From Exiguobacterium mexicanum (GTDB lineage: Bacteria > Bacillota > Bacilli > Exiguobacteriales > Exiguobacteriaceae): a DNA stretch of 64,000 nt. The DNA lies in contig NZ_CP040676.1 of assembly GCF_005960665.1 (NCBI RefSeq), positions 1,188,501 to 1,252,500 of the forward strand, given 5' to 3'. A model generated the notes under the pieces. It ran no database searches, was not told where the DNA came from, and saw only the letters and a list, made by a program, of their open reading frames with translations. The translations under genes and the position numbers were made by a program. Shown here piece by piece: positions 1-8,763 of the stretch. The number at the start of each line of letters is the position of its first letter. Within the stretch, counting starts at the first letter, position 1.

Positions 1-1
1 C

Positions 2-163
2 GAACAAGAAAAAAAATTACCGCTGCGAAAATTCCAACAGACGTTACAACTTGATTTGACACGATTACGTGAAGGCGGGTATTTAAAAGTGTTGCCGAAA
101 CGGCCTTATTACGTCGTGGACGAGACATTGATCGTCTCGCTAGAACCGAAGCCGCAAGAGTGA
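2..163 (+). CDS. C-terminal fragment of an unidentified protein
   Basis: An open frame runs from the left window edge to TGA at 161-163 and encodes the last 53 residues of a protein whose start lies outside the window. The fragment is charged and soluble, with a Leu/Arg-rich probable helix (residues about 10-25) followed by a short beta-like tail ending PKPQE. I do not recognise the family. The stop codon lies inside the first arm of a terminator hairpin, so this is the true end of a transcription unit. Confidence 0.6.
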   Translation, partial: EQEKKLPLRKFQQTLQLDLTRLREGGYLKVLPKRPYYVVDETLIVSLEPKPQE

Positions 164-187
164 CGAAACCGAATCGTCACTCTTTTT
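157..187 (+). terminator. Intrinsic terminator after the left-edge gene
   Basis: Perfect 10-bp inverted repeat (AGAGTGACGA / TCGTCACTCT) followed by a T run. It begins inside the stop codon region of the upstream gene and separates it from the BCCT transporter. Confidence 0.8.
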
Positions 188-289
188 GTCAGCGGCGCGA
201 TTACACGCCGAGGGGTTGAGTCGGGTTTATAAACTATGTTACGGTGGAAAACGTATATGAAAATAAGAAAATTGAATAGGAGTGAGATT

Positions 290-1855
290 ATGGAAAGAAA
301 AAGCCAAGTGACGACCGTTTTCCTCGTTTCAGCCATCATCACGGTCTTGTTCACGATTTGGGGTATCTTCCCTGAGCGCCTCCTCGGTAACGCGAGTCTC
401 TTGAACGTGACGACGAAGTTACAAGGTTGGCTCTCGAACGGGATGGGTTGGTTTTATTTGCTCAGCGCGACTGGGATTTTACTCGTCGCCGTCTTTTTAA
501 TTTTTTCGAGATTTGGTTCGATTCGACTCGGCAAAGATACGGACCGACCAGAATTCAGCTATTTGACATGGTTCGCCATGTTGTTCAGTGCCGGAATGGG
601 GATTGGCCTCATCTTCTGGGGGGCGGCAGAACCGTTGTCGCATTTCCATGCACCACCGTTTGAGTCGCCGACGCCGGAAGGCGATGCGCGCACTGCGATG
701 CGTTATTCCTTCTTCCATTGGGGCTTCCACCCGTGGGCGATTTATGCAATGATCGCGCTCGCCATCGCCTACTCGACGTTCCGCAAAGGTCGTCCGGCGA
801 CGATCGGAGAGACGATCGGATCGCTCGTCAATGACCGCTATGAACGTCCTGTCAAACAGACAGTCGATATTTTAGCAGTCATCGCGACCGCTTTCGGTGT
901 CGCGACCTCGCTCGGATTCGGGGCCCAGCAAATCGCTGGTGGTCTGCATTACTTGATTCCAGGAGTGCCGAACGCGTTCTCGACACAACTGATCATCATC
1001 GCTGTCGTAACGGTGCTATACATGATTAGCGCTTCGACGGGTCTCGAGAAAGGGATTCGGATTTTAAGTAACACGAACATCTTCCTTGCCATCGTCTTGC
1101 TTGGAGCAACACTGGTGGCCGGACCGAGCGCGTTCATTCTCGATTTGTTCACGCAGACAATCGGGACATATTTGCAACAGTTGCCGTCGATGAGTTTCCG
1201 TACGGGTGCATTTGAGCCTGTCGAACGGGAATGGATCAACGATTGGACAATTTTCTATTGGGCATGGTGGATCTCTTGGTCACCATTCGTCGGAACCTTT
1301 ATCGCCCGCGTCTCAAAAGGACGTACAATTCGTGAGTTCATCATCGGGATTCTGCTCGTACCGACTTCATTCGGTCTGCTTTGGTTCTCTGTCTTCGGCG
1401 GATCGGCCATTTGGGCCGACTTGTTCGGTGGCGCAGCACTGATCGACCAAGTCAACGAAATCGGGACGGAAGTCGGGTTGTTCGCCTTGTTCGAGACGTT
1501 CGGCGGATTTGGGATGGTACTCAGTATCCTGGCCATCTTCCTGATTTCGACATTCTTCATCACGTCAGCAGATTCGGCCACCTACGTGCTCGGAATGCTG
1601 ACGACGAACGGGAAACTGATCCCGCCGATGCGCATCAAGTTGATTTGGGGCTTCATCCAGTCCTCGATCGCTGCCGTCCTCTTATATGCAGGTGGGCTCG
1701 GAGCGCTGCAAGCGGTCGCCATCCTCGTCGCGTTCCCGTTCATCTTCGTGTTAATCCTGATGATCGTCGCCTTGTTCAAAGATTTGTCTGACGAACCAGA
1801 CGAACGGGACAAGTATATTGAAGCGTATAAGCAAGAAGAAGATAAGCTCGGATAA
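290..1855 (+). CDS. BCCT-family betaine/choline/carnitine transporter
   Basis: Predicted secondary transporter importing a trimethylammonium osmolyte (probably glycine betaine) with sodium, in the cytoplasmic membrane; OpuD and BetL are the familiar firmicute relatives. The 521-residue product has about twelve hydrophobic segments. It carries the glycine-rich stretch MLFSAGMGIGLIFWG near residue 95 and the tryptophan-rich signature WAWWISWSPFVGTFIARV near residue 323 that lines the betaine site. I chose ATG 290 because TAGGAGTGAG lies just upstream; in-frame starts at 236 and 257 lack a ribosome-binding site. The gene stands alone between two terminators. The family is certain; the exact substrate is inferred. 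Confidence 0.92.
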   Translation: MERKSQVTTVFLVSAIITVLFTIWGIFPERLLGNASLLNVTTKLQGWLSNGMGWFYLLSATGILLVAVFLIFSRFGSIRLGKDTDRPEFSYLTWFAMLFSAGMGIGLIFWGAAEPLSHFHAPPFESPTPEGDARTAMRYSFFHWGFHPWAIYAMIALAIAYSTFRKGRPATIGETIGSLVNDRYERPVKQTVDILAVIATAFGVATSLGFGAQQIAGGLHYLIPGVPNAFSTQLIIIAVVTVLYMISASTGLEKGIRILSNTNIFLAIVLLGATLVAGPSAFILDLFTQTIGTYLQQLPSMSFRTGAFEPVEREWINDWTIFYWAWWISWSPFVGTFIARVSKGRTIREFIIGILLVPTSFGLLWFSVFGGSAIWADLFGGAALIDQVNEIGTEVGLFALFETFGGFGMVLSILAIFLISTFFITSADSATYVLGMLTTNGKLIPPMRIKLIWGFIQSSIAAVLLYAGGLGALQAVAILVAFPFIFVLILMIVALFKDLSDEPDERDKYIEAYKQEEDKLG

Positions 1856-1859
1856 ACGG

Positions 1860-1886
1860 AAAGGGTCTCGATTGAGGCCCTTTTTT
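1860..1886 (+). terminator. Intrinsic terminator of the BCCT transporter gene
   Basis: Stem AAAGGGTCTC / GAGGCCCTTT (one G-U pair) followed by six T, starting five bases after the stop codon. Confidence 0.75.
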
Positions 1887-1957
1887 GGTTGTAAATGTTT
1901 TGCAGGACCTTCTCGCTAGTGTAGGATAGTAAGTGAAGAAGATTGGGAGGGCATTTT

Positions 1958-2641
1958 ATGAAACAACACGTAAAGAAGCGATTGAGTTGGGTGATTTTTG
2001 CCGGTATTCTCATTGTCGGCGCCCTGCTCGCCTATAATTTTTATTTGGTCACCAATTTAAATGACGACGACGGCCGCACCAATCGGGCCGAGCCTTTCTA
2101 TACGTCTGTGGTCATCGGCTATGAAGAGAAAAAGTTGCCGGAGGACGGGGAGACGCTTGAAGTTCGTGAATATAAAGTGACATATGACGAAGACGGACAT
2201 TTCGTGTCCGAGGTCGTAGAGGGCCCGAACGTCGGTGCCCGTGCCGAGTGGGACGGGACCGTCTATCGTGAGTTCAATCAGGACGGTGAGGAGACGAACA
2301 GTCAAGAGACGAGCTCAGGCGCGGTCGCCCCGCACCCGTTCTTGTCACGGGCGACGAACGAACAGATTCGTAAATGGCTAGACGACGGAACACTTGGCTC
2401 GAGCGAAGGCGATGTCGATATCATCGGTCGTACGGCACAAGCGTTCGTCAAGAAAGAAACACCGGAAGCCGTCCCAGCAGAATGGGTCGAGAAGTATCCA
2501 TCGATTTTCAGTGAAGATGAGAATGAAGAAGCGGTGACGTACTATGTCGATGCGAACGAGCGCATCCTGCTCGCCGCCGAGTCGCGTAACAACGGAAAGT
2601 TGTTCCATTCGATTCGCATGACTTCTTTTGAATCACGATAA
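1958..2641 (+). CDS. Membrane-anchored hypothetical protein
   Basis: 227 residues with one N-terminal transmembrane helix (about residues 9-30) preceded by a basic cluster (KQHVKKR), so the remaining acidic domain should face outside. I recognise no known domain; the extracellular part is rich in Asp/Glu and mixed in predicted structure. ATG 1958 follows GGGAGG at normal spacing; an in-frame TTG at 1943 lacks a better site. A weak hairpin (GGAGC/GCTCC) lies between it and the AAA+ gene 57 bp downstream, so the two may be partly co-transcribed. Function unknown. Confidence 0.75.
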   Translation: MKQHVKKRLSWVIFAGILIVGALLAYNFYLVTNLNDDDGRTNRAEPFYTSVVIGYEEKKLPEDGETLEVREYKVTYDEDGHFVSEVVEGPNVGARAEWDGTVYREFNQDGEETNSQETSSGAVAPHPFLSRATNEQIRKWLDDGTLGSSEGDVDIIGRTAQAFVKKETPEAVPAEWVEKYPSIFSEDENEEAVTYYVDANERILLAAESRNNGKLFHSIRMTSFESR

Positions 2642-2698
2642 TCCGGCGAGGAGCAGACTGAGACGTCGGCTCCTTTGTCGTCTAAAAAGGAGAATATT

Positions 2699-4960
2699 AT
2701 GAAACAGATCACCTTGGAGCAAGTCCAAACCGATTTGACGGCTTGGGAAGAAGGTGGGCGCGTCGATGAAGCGGCTCTCCTGTCTTACGCCCATTGGTCA
2801 CGCGCGACCGGGCATCGTCAAGAATTGATTCGCACACTGACACTACTCGCGACGAGACGGTTACAGCACCGTCAGTCGATCGACCCGCTGTTAACTCGTT
2901 GGGTGAAAGAGTTGGAGTCGCTCGGTGCTTTGCCGCCAGCCCTTCGTGTCAGTCAATTGTATGATCTTTTGCGGCGCCACAAGCAACAGCTGCATGTCGA
3001 GTGGCCGAAGCTGCGCGAGACGGATTACGCGTCGATGAAAGTTCAAATATTGACCGAATATGAGTCGAAGACATCCGAGTTGCTCGAACATCTCGAGCAG
3101 CTTCACGATGAGATTGACCGCGCCAAATCTGATTTACGGGACTCGGAGTTTAAAGGGCAACTCGAACGTTTGTTCATCGTCGTCATCGAAGCGATGCAAG
3201 AAGTGGCCGCGCTCGAAGACGACACAGCCTCACTCTTGGCGTCGATGCAAGGGAATTATTTCAGCCGCGAGGCGTTTCACCGCTTTGGCGAACGAGTCGG
3301 TCTCGTCAAGGAACGACTCGACGCGATCGTTGCGTTGTTACCAGAACAAACTGAAGCGACACGGTCGAGTGCGATTGAGTCGCTTGAGTCGATGATTGGC
3401 TTGTCTGACGTGAAGCAACGTGTCAAAGCATGGTATCGGTTCTTGTTGTTCCAGAAAGAGCGTGAGAAAGCGGGGTTCTCGTCCAAACACCAACCTTCAC
3501 TCCATCTCGTGTTCACCGGCAATCCAGGGACCGGCAAGACGACGCTCGCGCGTCTCATGGCCGAGATTTATTTCGAGCTCGGTCTGCTCGCACGTCCCGA
3601 TGTCGTCGAGGCGGACCGGTCGAGTCTCGTCGGTGCGTTCGTCGGTCAAACGGAAGAACAGGTCATGAACAAGGTGAAGGAAGCCGAGGGCGGTGTCTTA
3701 TTCATCGACGAGGCGTATGCCTTGAAACGTCAAGATGCGAGTGGGAGTGACTATGGACAAGCAGCCATCGACACGCTCGTCGCCGCGATGACGAGCGGGG
3801 AGTATGCGGGAAAATTTGTCGTGATTCTCGCCGGTTACCCGGAAGAAATGCGTCATTTTCTGCTTGCGAACCCAGGACTTCGTTCCCGCTTCCCGGAATC
3901 CAACCATTACGAGCTCCCGAATTACAGTGATGACGAACTCGTCGCCATCGGTGAAAAAGTGGCGGCGGAGAACAACTACGTCCTGACGGTCGAAGCGAAG
4001 CGCGCCTTGATTGCGCGAATCGACCGGGAACGGGTCGACGCGACGTTCGGCAACGCGCGGACGGTGCATAACATTCTACTCGACGCCATGTTCAAGAAAG
4101 GGTCGCGATTTGGTGCCGATGCCCCACTCGACGAGATGGCCCTCCTGACAGAAGTCGATTTTGATATGGATGCGACCGAGGATACGTCCGGTCCGACACT
4201 CGACGATTTGGTCGGGATGGATGAGGCGAAACGTCAACTGCGCGAGATTGAGGCACTCGTCACGATTCAGAAGCGTCGGCGTGAACTCGGGTTGAAGACG
4301 GCACCCGTCCAGCTCCATGCCGCCCTCGTCGGGAACAGCGGGACCGGAAAAACGACGTTCGCCCACCTGTACGCCCAGCTCTTGAAGAAGACGGGCTATT
4401 TAAAACGCGGACATTTGAAAGTCGTCAGCCGGGCCGATCTCGTCAGCGGCTATGTCGGACAAACGGCACAAAAAACGAAAGCCGCGATTCGCGATGCGCT
4501 CGGTGGCGTGTTGTTGATTGATGAGGCATACAGCCTGAATGGAGGGCCGAACGACTACGGGCGTGAAGCGATTGATACGCTCGTCGACGAGATGCCAAAG
4601 CATGGAGACAACCTCGTCGTCGTGATGGCGGGCTATGAGGCACCGATGCGTCGCCTGATCGACTCAAACCCAGGGCTCAACAGCCGGATCAAACGGACGA
4701 TTCACTTCGAGGACTACTCGCTTGAACAGCTCGTCGATATCGCCAAGAAGTATGCCGCAAAATTCGGCTATACGTGTGATGAAGATGTCAGTCTGGCACT
4801 CCTTGACCGTCTAAAAGAAATCGACCGACCGAATGCACGGACGGCCCTATCGTTGATCGATGAAGCGATCGCGAGACAATCATATCGTTTGATCGAAGCA
4901 TCGTCACAAGACAGTGAATTGAATCGGATTTTAGTAGTAGATATTAAGACCAAGTTATAA
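2699..4960 (+). CDS. Tandem AAA+ ATPase of the CbbX/SpoVK type
   Basis: 753-residue protein with an N-terminal alpha-helical region (about 1-230) and two complete AAA+ modules. Module 1 has Walker A GNPGTGKTT near residue 274 and Walker B VLFIDEAYAL near 330. Module 2 has GNSGTGKTT near 545 and VLLIDEAYSL near 604. Both resemble the CbbX/SpoVK branch, which remodels protein complexes; EccA of type VII secretion is another relative. Start ATG 2699 follows AAAAGGAGA. No sporulation, Rubisco or secretion genes flank it; the preceding gene is a single-pass membrane protein that could be a partner. The ATPase fold is certain, the substrate unknown. Confidence 0.85.
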   Translation: MKQITLEQVQTDLTAWEEGGRVDEAALLSYAHWSRATGHRQELIRTLTLLATRRLQHRQSIDPLLTRWVKELESLGALPPALRVSQLYDLLRRHKQQLHVEWPKLRETDYASMKVQILTEYESKTSELLEHLEQLHDEIDRAKSDLRDSEFKGQLERLFIVVIEAMQEVAALEDDTASLLASMQGNYFSREAFHRFGERVGLVKERLDAIVALLPEQTEATRSSAIESLESMIGLSDVKQRVKAWYRFLLFQKEREKAGFSSKHQPSLHLVFTGNPGTGKTTLARLMAEIYFELGLLARPDVVEADRSSLVGAFVGQTEEQVMNKVKEAEGGVLFIDEAYALKRQDASGSDYGQAAIDTLVAAMTSGEYAGKFVVILAGYPEEMRHFLLANPGLRSRFPESNHYELPNYSDDELVAIGEKVAAENNYVLTVEAKRALIARIDRERVDATFGNARTVHNILLDAMFKKGSRFGADAPLDEMALLTEVDFDMDATEDTSGPTLDDLVGMDEAKRQLREIEALVTIQKRRRELGLKTAPVQLHAALVGNSGTGKTTFAHLYAQLLKKTGYLKRGHLKVVSRADLVSGYVGQTAQKTKAAIRDALGGVLLIDEAYSLNGGPNDYGREAIDTLVDEMPKHGDNLVVVMAGYEAPMRRLIDSNPGLNSRIKRTIHFEDYSLEQLVDIAKKYAAKFGYTCDEDVSLALLDRLKEIDRPNARTALSLIDEAIARQSYRLIEASSQDSELNRILVVDIKTKL

Positions 4961-4990
4961 TATAATCAAGTTGAAAGTGAGGACGATTCA

Positions 4991-5410
4991 ATGCATACGA
5001 TTCAGATTCCGGTCCGCTATCAGGAGACCGACATGATGGGCATCGTCTATCATGCAAACTATTTAGTATATCTTGAAATGGCACGCACCGAATTGTTGCG
5101 CCAGCTCGGGGTCGAATATAAAGACATGGAGGAAGCGGGATTTGTTTCCCCAGTGACGAACGTCTCGGTCGATTATAAGAAGAGCGTGACGTACGGAGAC
5201 ACAGTCCACGTACGAGTTTGGGTCGATAGTTATTCGAAGGTCCGGACGGTCTACGGCTATGAGTTGACTGATCAAAACGGTCATCTCGTCGGTTCGGCGA
5301 AGACCACACATGTCGTCGTCAAACGCGGTGACTTCAAACCGATTCGACTCGACCGTGAGTTTCCTGAGTGGCATGACATGTATATGCGCGTCATGAGTCC
5401 CGTCTTATAA
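4991..5410 (+). CDS. Acyl-CoA thioesterase, 4HBT/YbgC family
   Basis: 139-residue hot-dog-fold thioesterase. The diagnostic motif YQETDMMGIVYHANYLVYLE sits at residues about 11-30; in the 4-hydroxybenzoyl-CoA thioesterase/YbgC group the Asp of this motif is catalytic. It probably hydrolyses short or branched acyl-CoA in the cytosol. ATG 4991 is preceded by AGTGAGGA. Overlapping TATAAT hexamers lie at 4956-4966, but no good -35 is visible. A strong terminator follows 15 bp after the stop. The family is secure; the physiological substrate cannot be told from sequence. Confidence 0.88.
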   Translation: MHTIQIPVRYQETDMMGIVYHANYLVYLEMARTELLRQLGVEYKDMEEAGFVSPVTNVSVDYKKSVTYGDTVHVRVWVDSYSKVRTVYGYELTDQNGHLVGSAKTTHVVVKRGDFKPIRLDREFPEWHDMYMRVMSPVL

Positions 5411-5424
5411 CAGTGGTTCTTTTG

Positions 5425-5462
5425 TACCGTCAGTATGGTATCATATCTTGACGGTATTTTTT
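5425..5462 (+). terminator. Intrinsic terminator after the thioesterase gene
   Basis: Perfect 8-bp stem TACCGTCA / TGACGGTA with a 16-base loop and six T. Confidence 0.8.
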
Positions 5463-5485
5463 GTACAATGAAAGGGGAAGATCGC

Positions 5486-6382
5486 ATGCGAAAACCATCT
5501 ATGCTGATGGTGTGCTGCGCCTTGACGCTCACATTAGTGGGCTGTACCACAAGCGACCAAAGCAAAACGGAAGAAACCGAGAACAAACCGGCCGAAACCG
5601 AACAACAAACAGAAACTCCGGCCGAAACGCCGACGGATAAAGAAGACGAGCAAGCAGAACAACCGACTCCGGAAACGGAGGAACCGACAGCGGAAGAGCC
5701 TTCCGAGGATCAGCCTGAAGAAGAAGTGCCGGTTGCCGAGGCCCCTCCTGTAGAGGAGCCGACTGAAGCGCCGAGCGAACCGCTTGAACAGAATGGGACG
5801 GCGAATTTGAAGCTCGATACACTCATCCTTGTCAATAAGCAAATCGCCTTGCCAGCGGGCTATAAACCAGCCGATCTCGTGACGGCGAATATCGATTTCG
5901 TCGAATCGGCGACCGGGGAGCGGAAGATGCTTCGTAAAGAAGCGGCACAGGCCATCGAGAAGCTCATGACGGGCGCGAAAGCGGCCGACATTGAGTTGAA
6001 AGGGACGAGTGCGTTCCGTTCCTACGATTATCAAGTGCAACTGTTCAATAACTATGTCGCCCGGGACGGGAAAGAACAGGCGATGAAATATTCGGCACCA
6101 CCAGGACACTCGGAACATCAGACCGGGCTCGCCATCGATGTTTCGAGCGCCTCGGTCGGCTATCAATTGACACAAAGTCTAGATCAGACGAAAGAGGGCA
6201 AGTGGTTGGCCGACAATGCCCACACGTACGGATTCATCGTCCGTTATCAACGTGCATATGAGGCCGAAACCGGTTATATGTACGAACCGTGGCACTTACG
6301 CTATATCGGGGTAGAGCATGCGACGGACGTCCACAAGGCGAACGTCCCGCTTGAGCACTATCTCGAGCAATTAATGGATTAA
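5486..6382 (+). CDS. VanY-family D-Ala-D-Ala carboxypeptidase lipoprotein
   Basis: 298-residue lipoprotein predicted to trim the terminal D-alanine of peptidoglycan stem peptides outside the membrane. The signal peptide ends in the lipobox LVGC (Cys about residue 19). It is followed by a long, disordered Glu/Thr/Pro-rich linker (about 20-105). The VanY domain holds SAFRSYDYQ, the zinc motif SEHQTGLAID (His and Asp ligands, about 206-215) and the third-ligand motif WHLRYIG near 268. ATG 5486 was chosen for AAAGGGGAAG upstream and because it gives a proper signal peptide; ATG 5435 and 5468 do not. plsY follows after 11 bp, so both are likely co-transcribed. B. subtilis YodJ is a comparable protein. 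Confidence 0.9.
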   Translation: MRKPSMLMVCCALTLTLVGCTTSDQSKTEETENKPAETEQQTETPAETPTDKEDEQAEQPTPETEEPTAEEPSEDQPEEEVPVAEAPPVEEPTEAPSEPLEQNGTANLKLDTLILVNKQIALPAGYKPADLVTANIDFVESATGERKMLRKEAAQAIEKLMTGAKAADIELKGTSAFRSYDYQVQLFNNYVARDGKEQAMKYSAPPGHSEHQTGLAIDVSSASVGYQLTQSLDQTKEGKWLADNAHTYGFIVRYQRAYEAETGYMYEPWHLRYIGVEHATDVHKANVPLEHYLEQLMD

Positions 6383-6393
6383 GGGGAATTGCG

Positions 6394-7008
6394 ATGCCTT
6401 ACATGACAGAAATCATCATCATTTTAATCAGCTATTTACTCGGTGCGATTCCGTTTGCTCTTATCGTCGGAAAACTCGGCTATAAGGTCGACGTCCGGGA
6501 GCATGGGAGTGGGAATTTGGGCACGACGAACACGTTCCGTGTGCTCGGCAAAAAAGCCGGCACGCTCGTTCTGCTCGGGGATATGGGTAAAGGGTTGGTG
6601 GCAGCGCTATTACCGCTCCTCTTCGGGAGCGAGATGAGCTTGCTCCTCGCCGGGATCCCGGCCATCATCGGTCATTCGTATCCGGTGTTTGCCAAGTTCA
6701 AAGGCGGAAAATCGGTGGCGACGAGTGCGGGCGTTCTGCTCGCGGCGTTCCCATGGTTTTTCGTCGTCGTCGTCGGGACGTTCCTCTTGACGCTGTTCGT
6801 CTCGAAGATGGTATCGCTATCTTCGATGGCTGCCGCAGCCGTGGGGATCGTGACCGTCGTCACGTATGGTGTCATCGCGAAAGATTGGCTACCGCTCATC
6901 GTCATCGTTCCGCTCGCCTTGTTCATCATCATCAAACACCGCACGAACTGGCAGCGGATTCGCTCCGGCACTGAACCGAAAGTACCACTGTTCCAAAAAC
7001 GAAAATGA
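6394..7008 (+). CDS. plsY: Acyl-phosphate:glycerol-3-phosphate acyltransferase PlsY
   Basis: Integral-membrane enzyme that transfers an acyl group from acyl-phosphate (made by PlsX) to sn-glycerol-3-phosphate, the first committed step of phospholipid synthesis. The 204 residues form several membrane segments. The conserved loop GSGNLGTTNTFRVLG (about residues 38-52) and GKGL..ALLP, FKGGKSVATSAGVLL and the final KHRTNW...R pattern are all typical of PlsY. Length matches the family. The start follows AAGGGGAATT. It lies 11 bp after the VanY-type gene. A hairpin without a long T run follows at 7017-7063. Confidence 0.95.
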   Translation: MPYMTEIIIILISYLLGAIPFALIVGKLGYKVDVREHGSGNLGTTNTFRVLGKKAGTLVLLGDMGKGLVAALLPLLFGSEMSLLLAGIPAIIGHSYPVFAKFKGGKSVATSAGVLLAAFPWFFVVVVGTFLLTLFVSKMVSLSSMAAAAVGIVTVVTYGVIAKDWLPLIVIVPLALFIIIKHRTNWQRIRSGTEPKVPLFQKRK

Positions 7009-7016
7009 ATGTTTCG

Positions 7017-7063
7017 ATGACCGGCAAGCTCTCGGAGGACACGGAGAGAAGGTCGGTCATTTT
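7017..7063 (+). terminator. Probable terminator after plsY
   Basis: Long imperfect hairpin with outer arms ATGACCG / CGGTCAT and inner CTCTC / GAGAG, followed by only TTTT. A weak terminator candidate. Confidence 0.45.
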
Positions 7064-7254
7064 CATGAGATGCGCTCGGGATTGAAAGCAAGATGTCAAC
7101 GTTCGACTGTCTTTTTTGTGGATTTCTGTTGATTTTCGTCGAAATGAGCGAAAAATCTGTTGGATTTGCCCGTTCTTTACTTTCTGTTTACGTTAAATTT
7201 ACATCCGTTCGCTACACTGAGAAAGGAAGCGATATTTGCGGAGGAGGCAGGGAA

Positions 7255-8025
7255 GTGTCTTTAATTGGAGAAGAACGTAAGCAAAAGATTGTGGAATGGA
7301 TTGAACGAGAAGGCAAAGTGAAGACGAGTGAGTTGATTGAACGGTTGAACGTCTCTGGGGAGTCGATCCGCCGCTACTTAGAAGAACTTGAAAAAGAACA
7401 TCGCATCAAACGGGTGTATGGCGGGGCGGTGCTGCATCAAAGCGTATCGTTCCAACCGATGATGATTTCAAACATGGACGGGATTCGTCGCATCGCCTAT
7501 ACGGCGTTTCAGCTCGTCGAGGATGATACCCTCCTTTACATCGGTCATGGGGTCGCCCCGGAACAAGTCGCCGCGAGACTTCGCGGACGAAATTTGACGG
7601 TCGTCACACCGTCACTCATGGCGGCAAAGGCCCTCTTCGAGCAACGGGCCAAAGGCGTCTTCACGGGGGACATCCAACTGCTCGGCGGCACGATTGATCC
7701 GAAGCATCTCGTCACCGTCGGCGAACACGTCTTGCAGCAGTTAAAGACGTACATGTTTGACATGGCGATTTTCTCTGTCGAGGGGGTCGATCCCTCGCTC
7801 GGTTTGACGTGTGATGCTCACGGTCTCTCGACCGTGACGCAAGCGGTACTCGACCAAAGTAGACAATGTTTTCTACTGGCCGACCATACCCAGTTCAACC
7901 AACAAAAGCGGTATCGGGTCTCCGATTTTTCCAAGGTGACGACAATCATCTCGGATTTCCCGGAGCCCGCAGATTGGAAACGTGCGTTAGCGGAGCACGA
8001 GGTCGAATGGCGCTTCGCACCTTAA
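7255..8025 (+). CDS. DeoR-family transcriptional regulator
   Basis: 256-residue repressor-type protein. The N-terminal DeoR winged helix-turn-helix (about residues 5-60) contains ERKQKIVEWIE, VSGESIRRYLEEL and the wing IKRVYGGAV. The C-terminal DeoR sensor domain resembles phosphosugar-isomerase folds (GHGVAPEQVA, LLGGTID, VEGVDPSLGLT). GTG 7255 follows GCGGAGGAGG; a longer in-frame extension to 7093 has no ribosome-binding site. Such proteins normally respond to a sugar phosphate. The next gene, cutC, is 16 bp downstream, which suggests an operon, but no sugar genes are nearby, so the effector is unknown. Confidence 0.88.
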   Translation: MSLIGEERKQKIVEWIEREGKVKTSELIERLNVSGESIRRYLEELEKEHRIKRVYGGAVLHQSVSFQPMMISNMDGIRRIAYTAFQLVEDDTLLYIGHGVAPEQVAARLRGRNLTVVTPSLMAAKALFEQRAKGVFTGDIQLLGGTIDPKHLVTVGEHVLQQLKTYMFDMAIFSVEGVDPSLGLTCDAHGLSTVTQAVLDQSRQCFLLADHTQFNQQKRYRVSDFSKVTTIISDFPEPADWKRALAEHEVEWRFAP

Positions 8026-8041
8026 TAAGGAGGCAGAAGAC

Positions 8042-8704
8042 ATGATTGAAGTGATCGTGACCACATTGAAAGAAGCGAAACAGGCAGAGCGTTACGGGGC
8101 GGACCGTCTCGAATTGATTGCGGATATGCGAGCTGGCGGGACGACACCAAGTTTCGGGACGATTCGAAACGTGCTCGAACAAGCGACGATTCCGGTCCAC
8201 GTCATGATTCGTCCGCATGCAGACTCATTCGTCTATGATGAAGCGGACGCGGAGACGATTTTGGCAGACGTCGGTCTGTGTCGTGAGCTCGGAGCCGATG
8301 GCATCGTGTTCGGTGCTTTGACGAATGACGGGCGCATCGATGAGGCACTGCTCGGGGAAGTGATTAAACATAAGGGCGAGATGGCATTGACGTTCCATCG
8401 GGCCATTGATGACGCGGTCGATTTGATGGACGCCATCACCGTGTTGAATGATTTCCCTGAAGTGGACCATGTGCTGACGTCTGGCGGTCAAGCGACGGCA
8501 TTAGAGGGCTTAGAGCGGTTGAGCGCGATGCACGACGTCGCGGAAATGAACATCCTTCCAGGCGCTGGGATCACGGCGGACAACGTGTCCCAACTCGTCG
8601 ACCGATTAGGCATTGACTTTGTCCATGTCGGTAGTGGTGTAAGGACCGATGGACAGCTAGATGACCAGAAGTTCAACGCCATCAAGGAAACGATGACACT
8701 CTAA
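8042..8704 (+). CDS. cutC: CutC family protein
   Basis: 220-residue TIM-barrel protein of the CutC family, historically tied to copper homeostasis although its biochemical role is unsettled. Conserved motifs are ERYGADRLELIADMRAGG (residues about 17-34), PVHVMIRPH near 55, LGADGIVFGALT near 85, LTFHRAIDD near 120, VLTSGGQATALEG near 143 and ILPGAGIT near 175. The start has GGAGG upstream. It forms a likely operon with the DeoR regulator and ends at a strong terminator. Confidence 0.92.
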   Translation: MIEVIVTTLKEAKQAERYGADRLELIADMRAGGTTPSFGTIRNVLEQATIPVHVMIRPHADSFVYDEADAETILADVGLCRELGADGIVFGALTNDGRIDEALLGEVIKHKGEMALTFHRAIDDAVDLMDAITVLNDFPEVDHVLTSGGQATALEGLERLSAMHDVAEMNILPGAGITADNVSQLVDRLGIDFVHVGSGVRTDGQLDDQKFNAIKETMTL

Positions 8705-8728
8705 AAACAGTCGGATGACTGTTTTTTT
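8703..8728 (+). terminator. Intrinsic terminator after cutC
   Basis: AAACAGTC / GACTGTTT stem followed by a seven-T run; it begins at the cutC stop codon. Confidence 0.85.
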
Positions 8729-8763
8729 GCTATAATGAAAAAAACGATACAGTAGGTGAAGTC

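Noticed and set aside
4956..4966. Overlapping TATAAT hexamers as a promoter for the thioesterase gene
   Set aside because: No acceptable -35 lies 15-19 bp upstream, and the hexamers lie across the end of the AAA+ gene, so this is not listed as a promoter.
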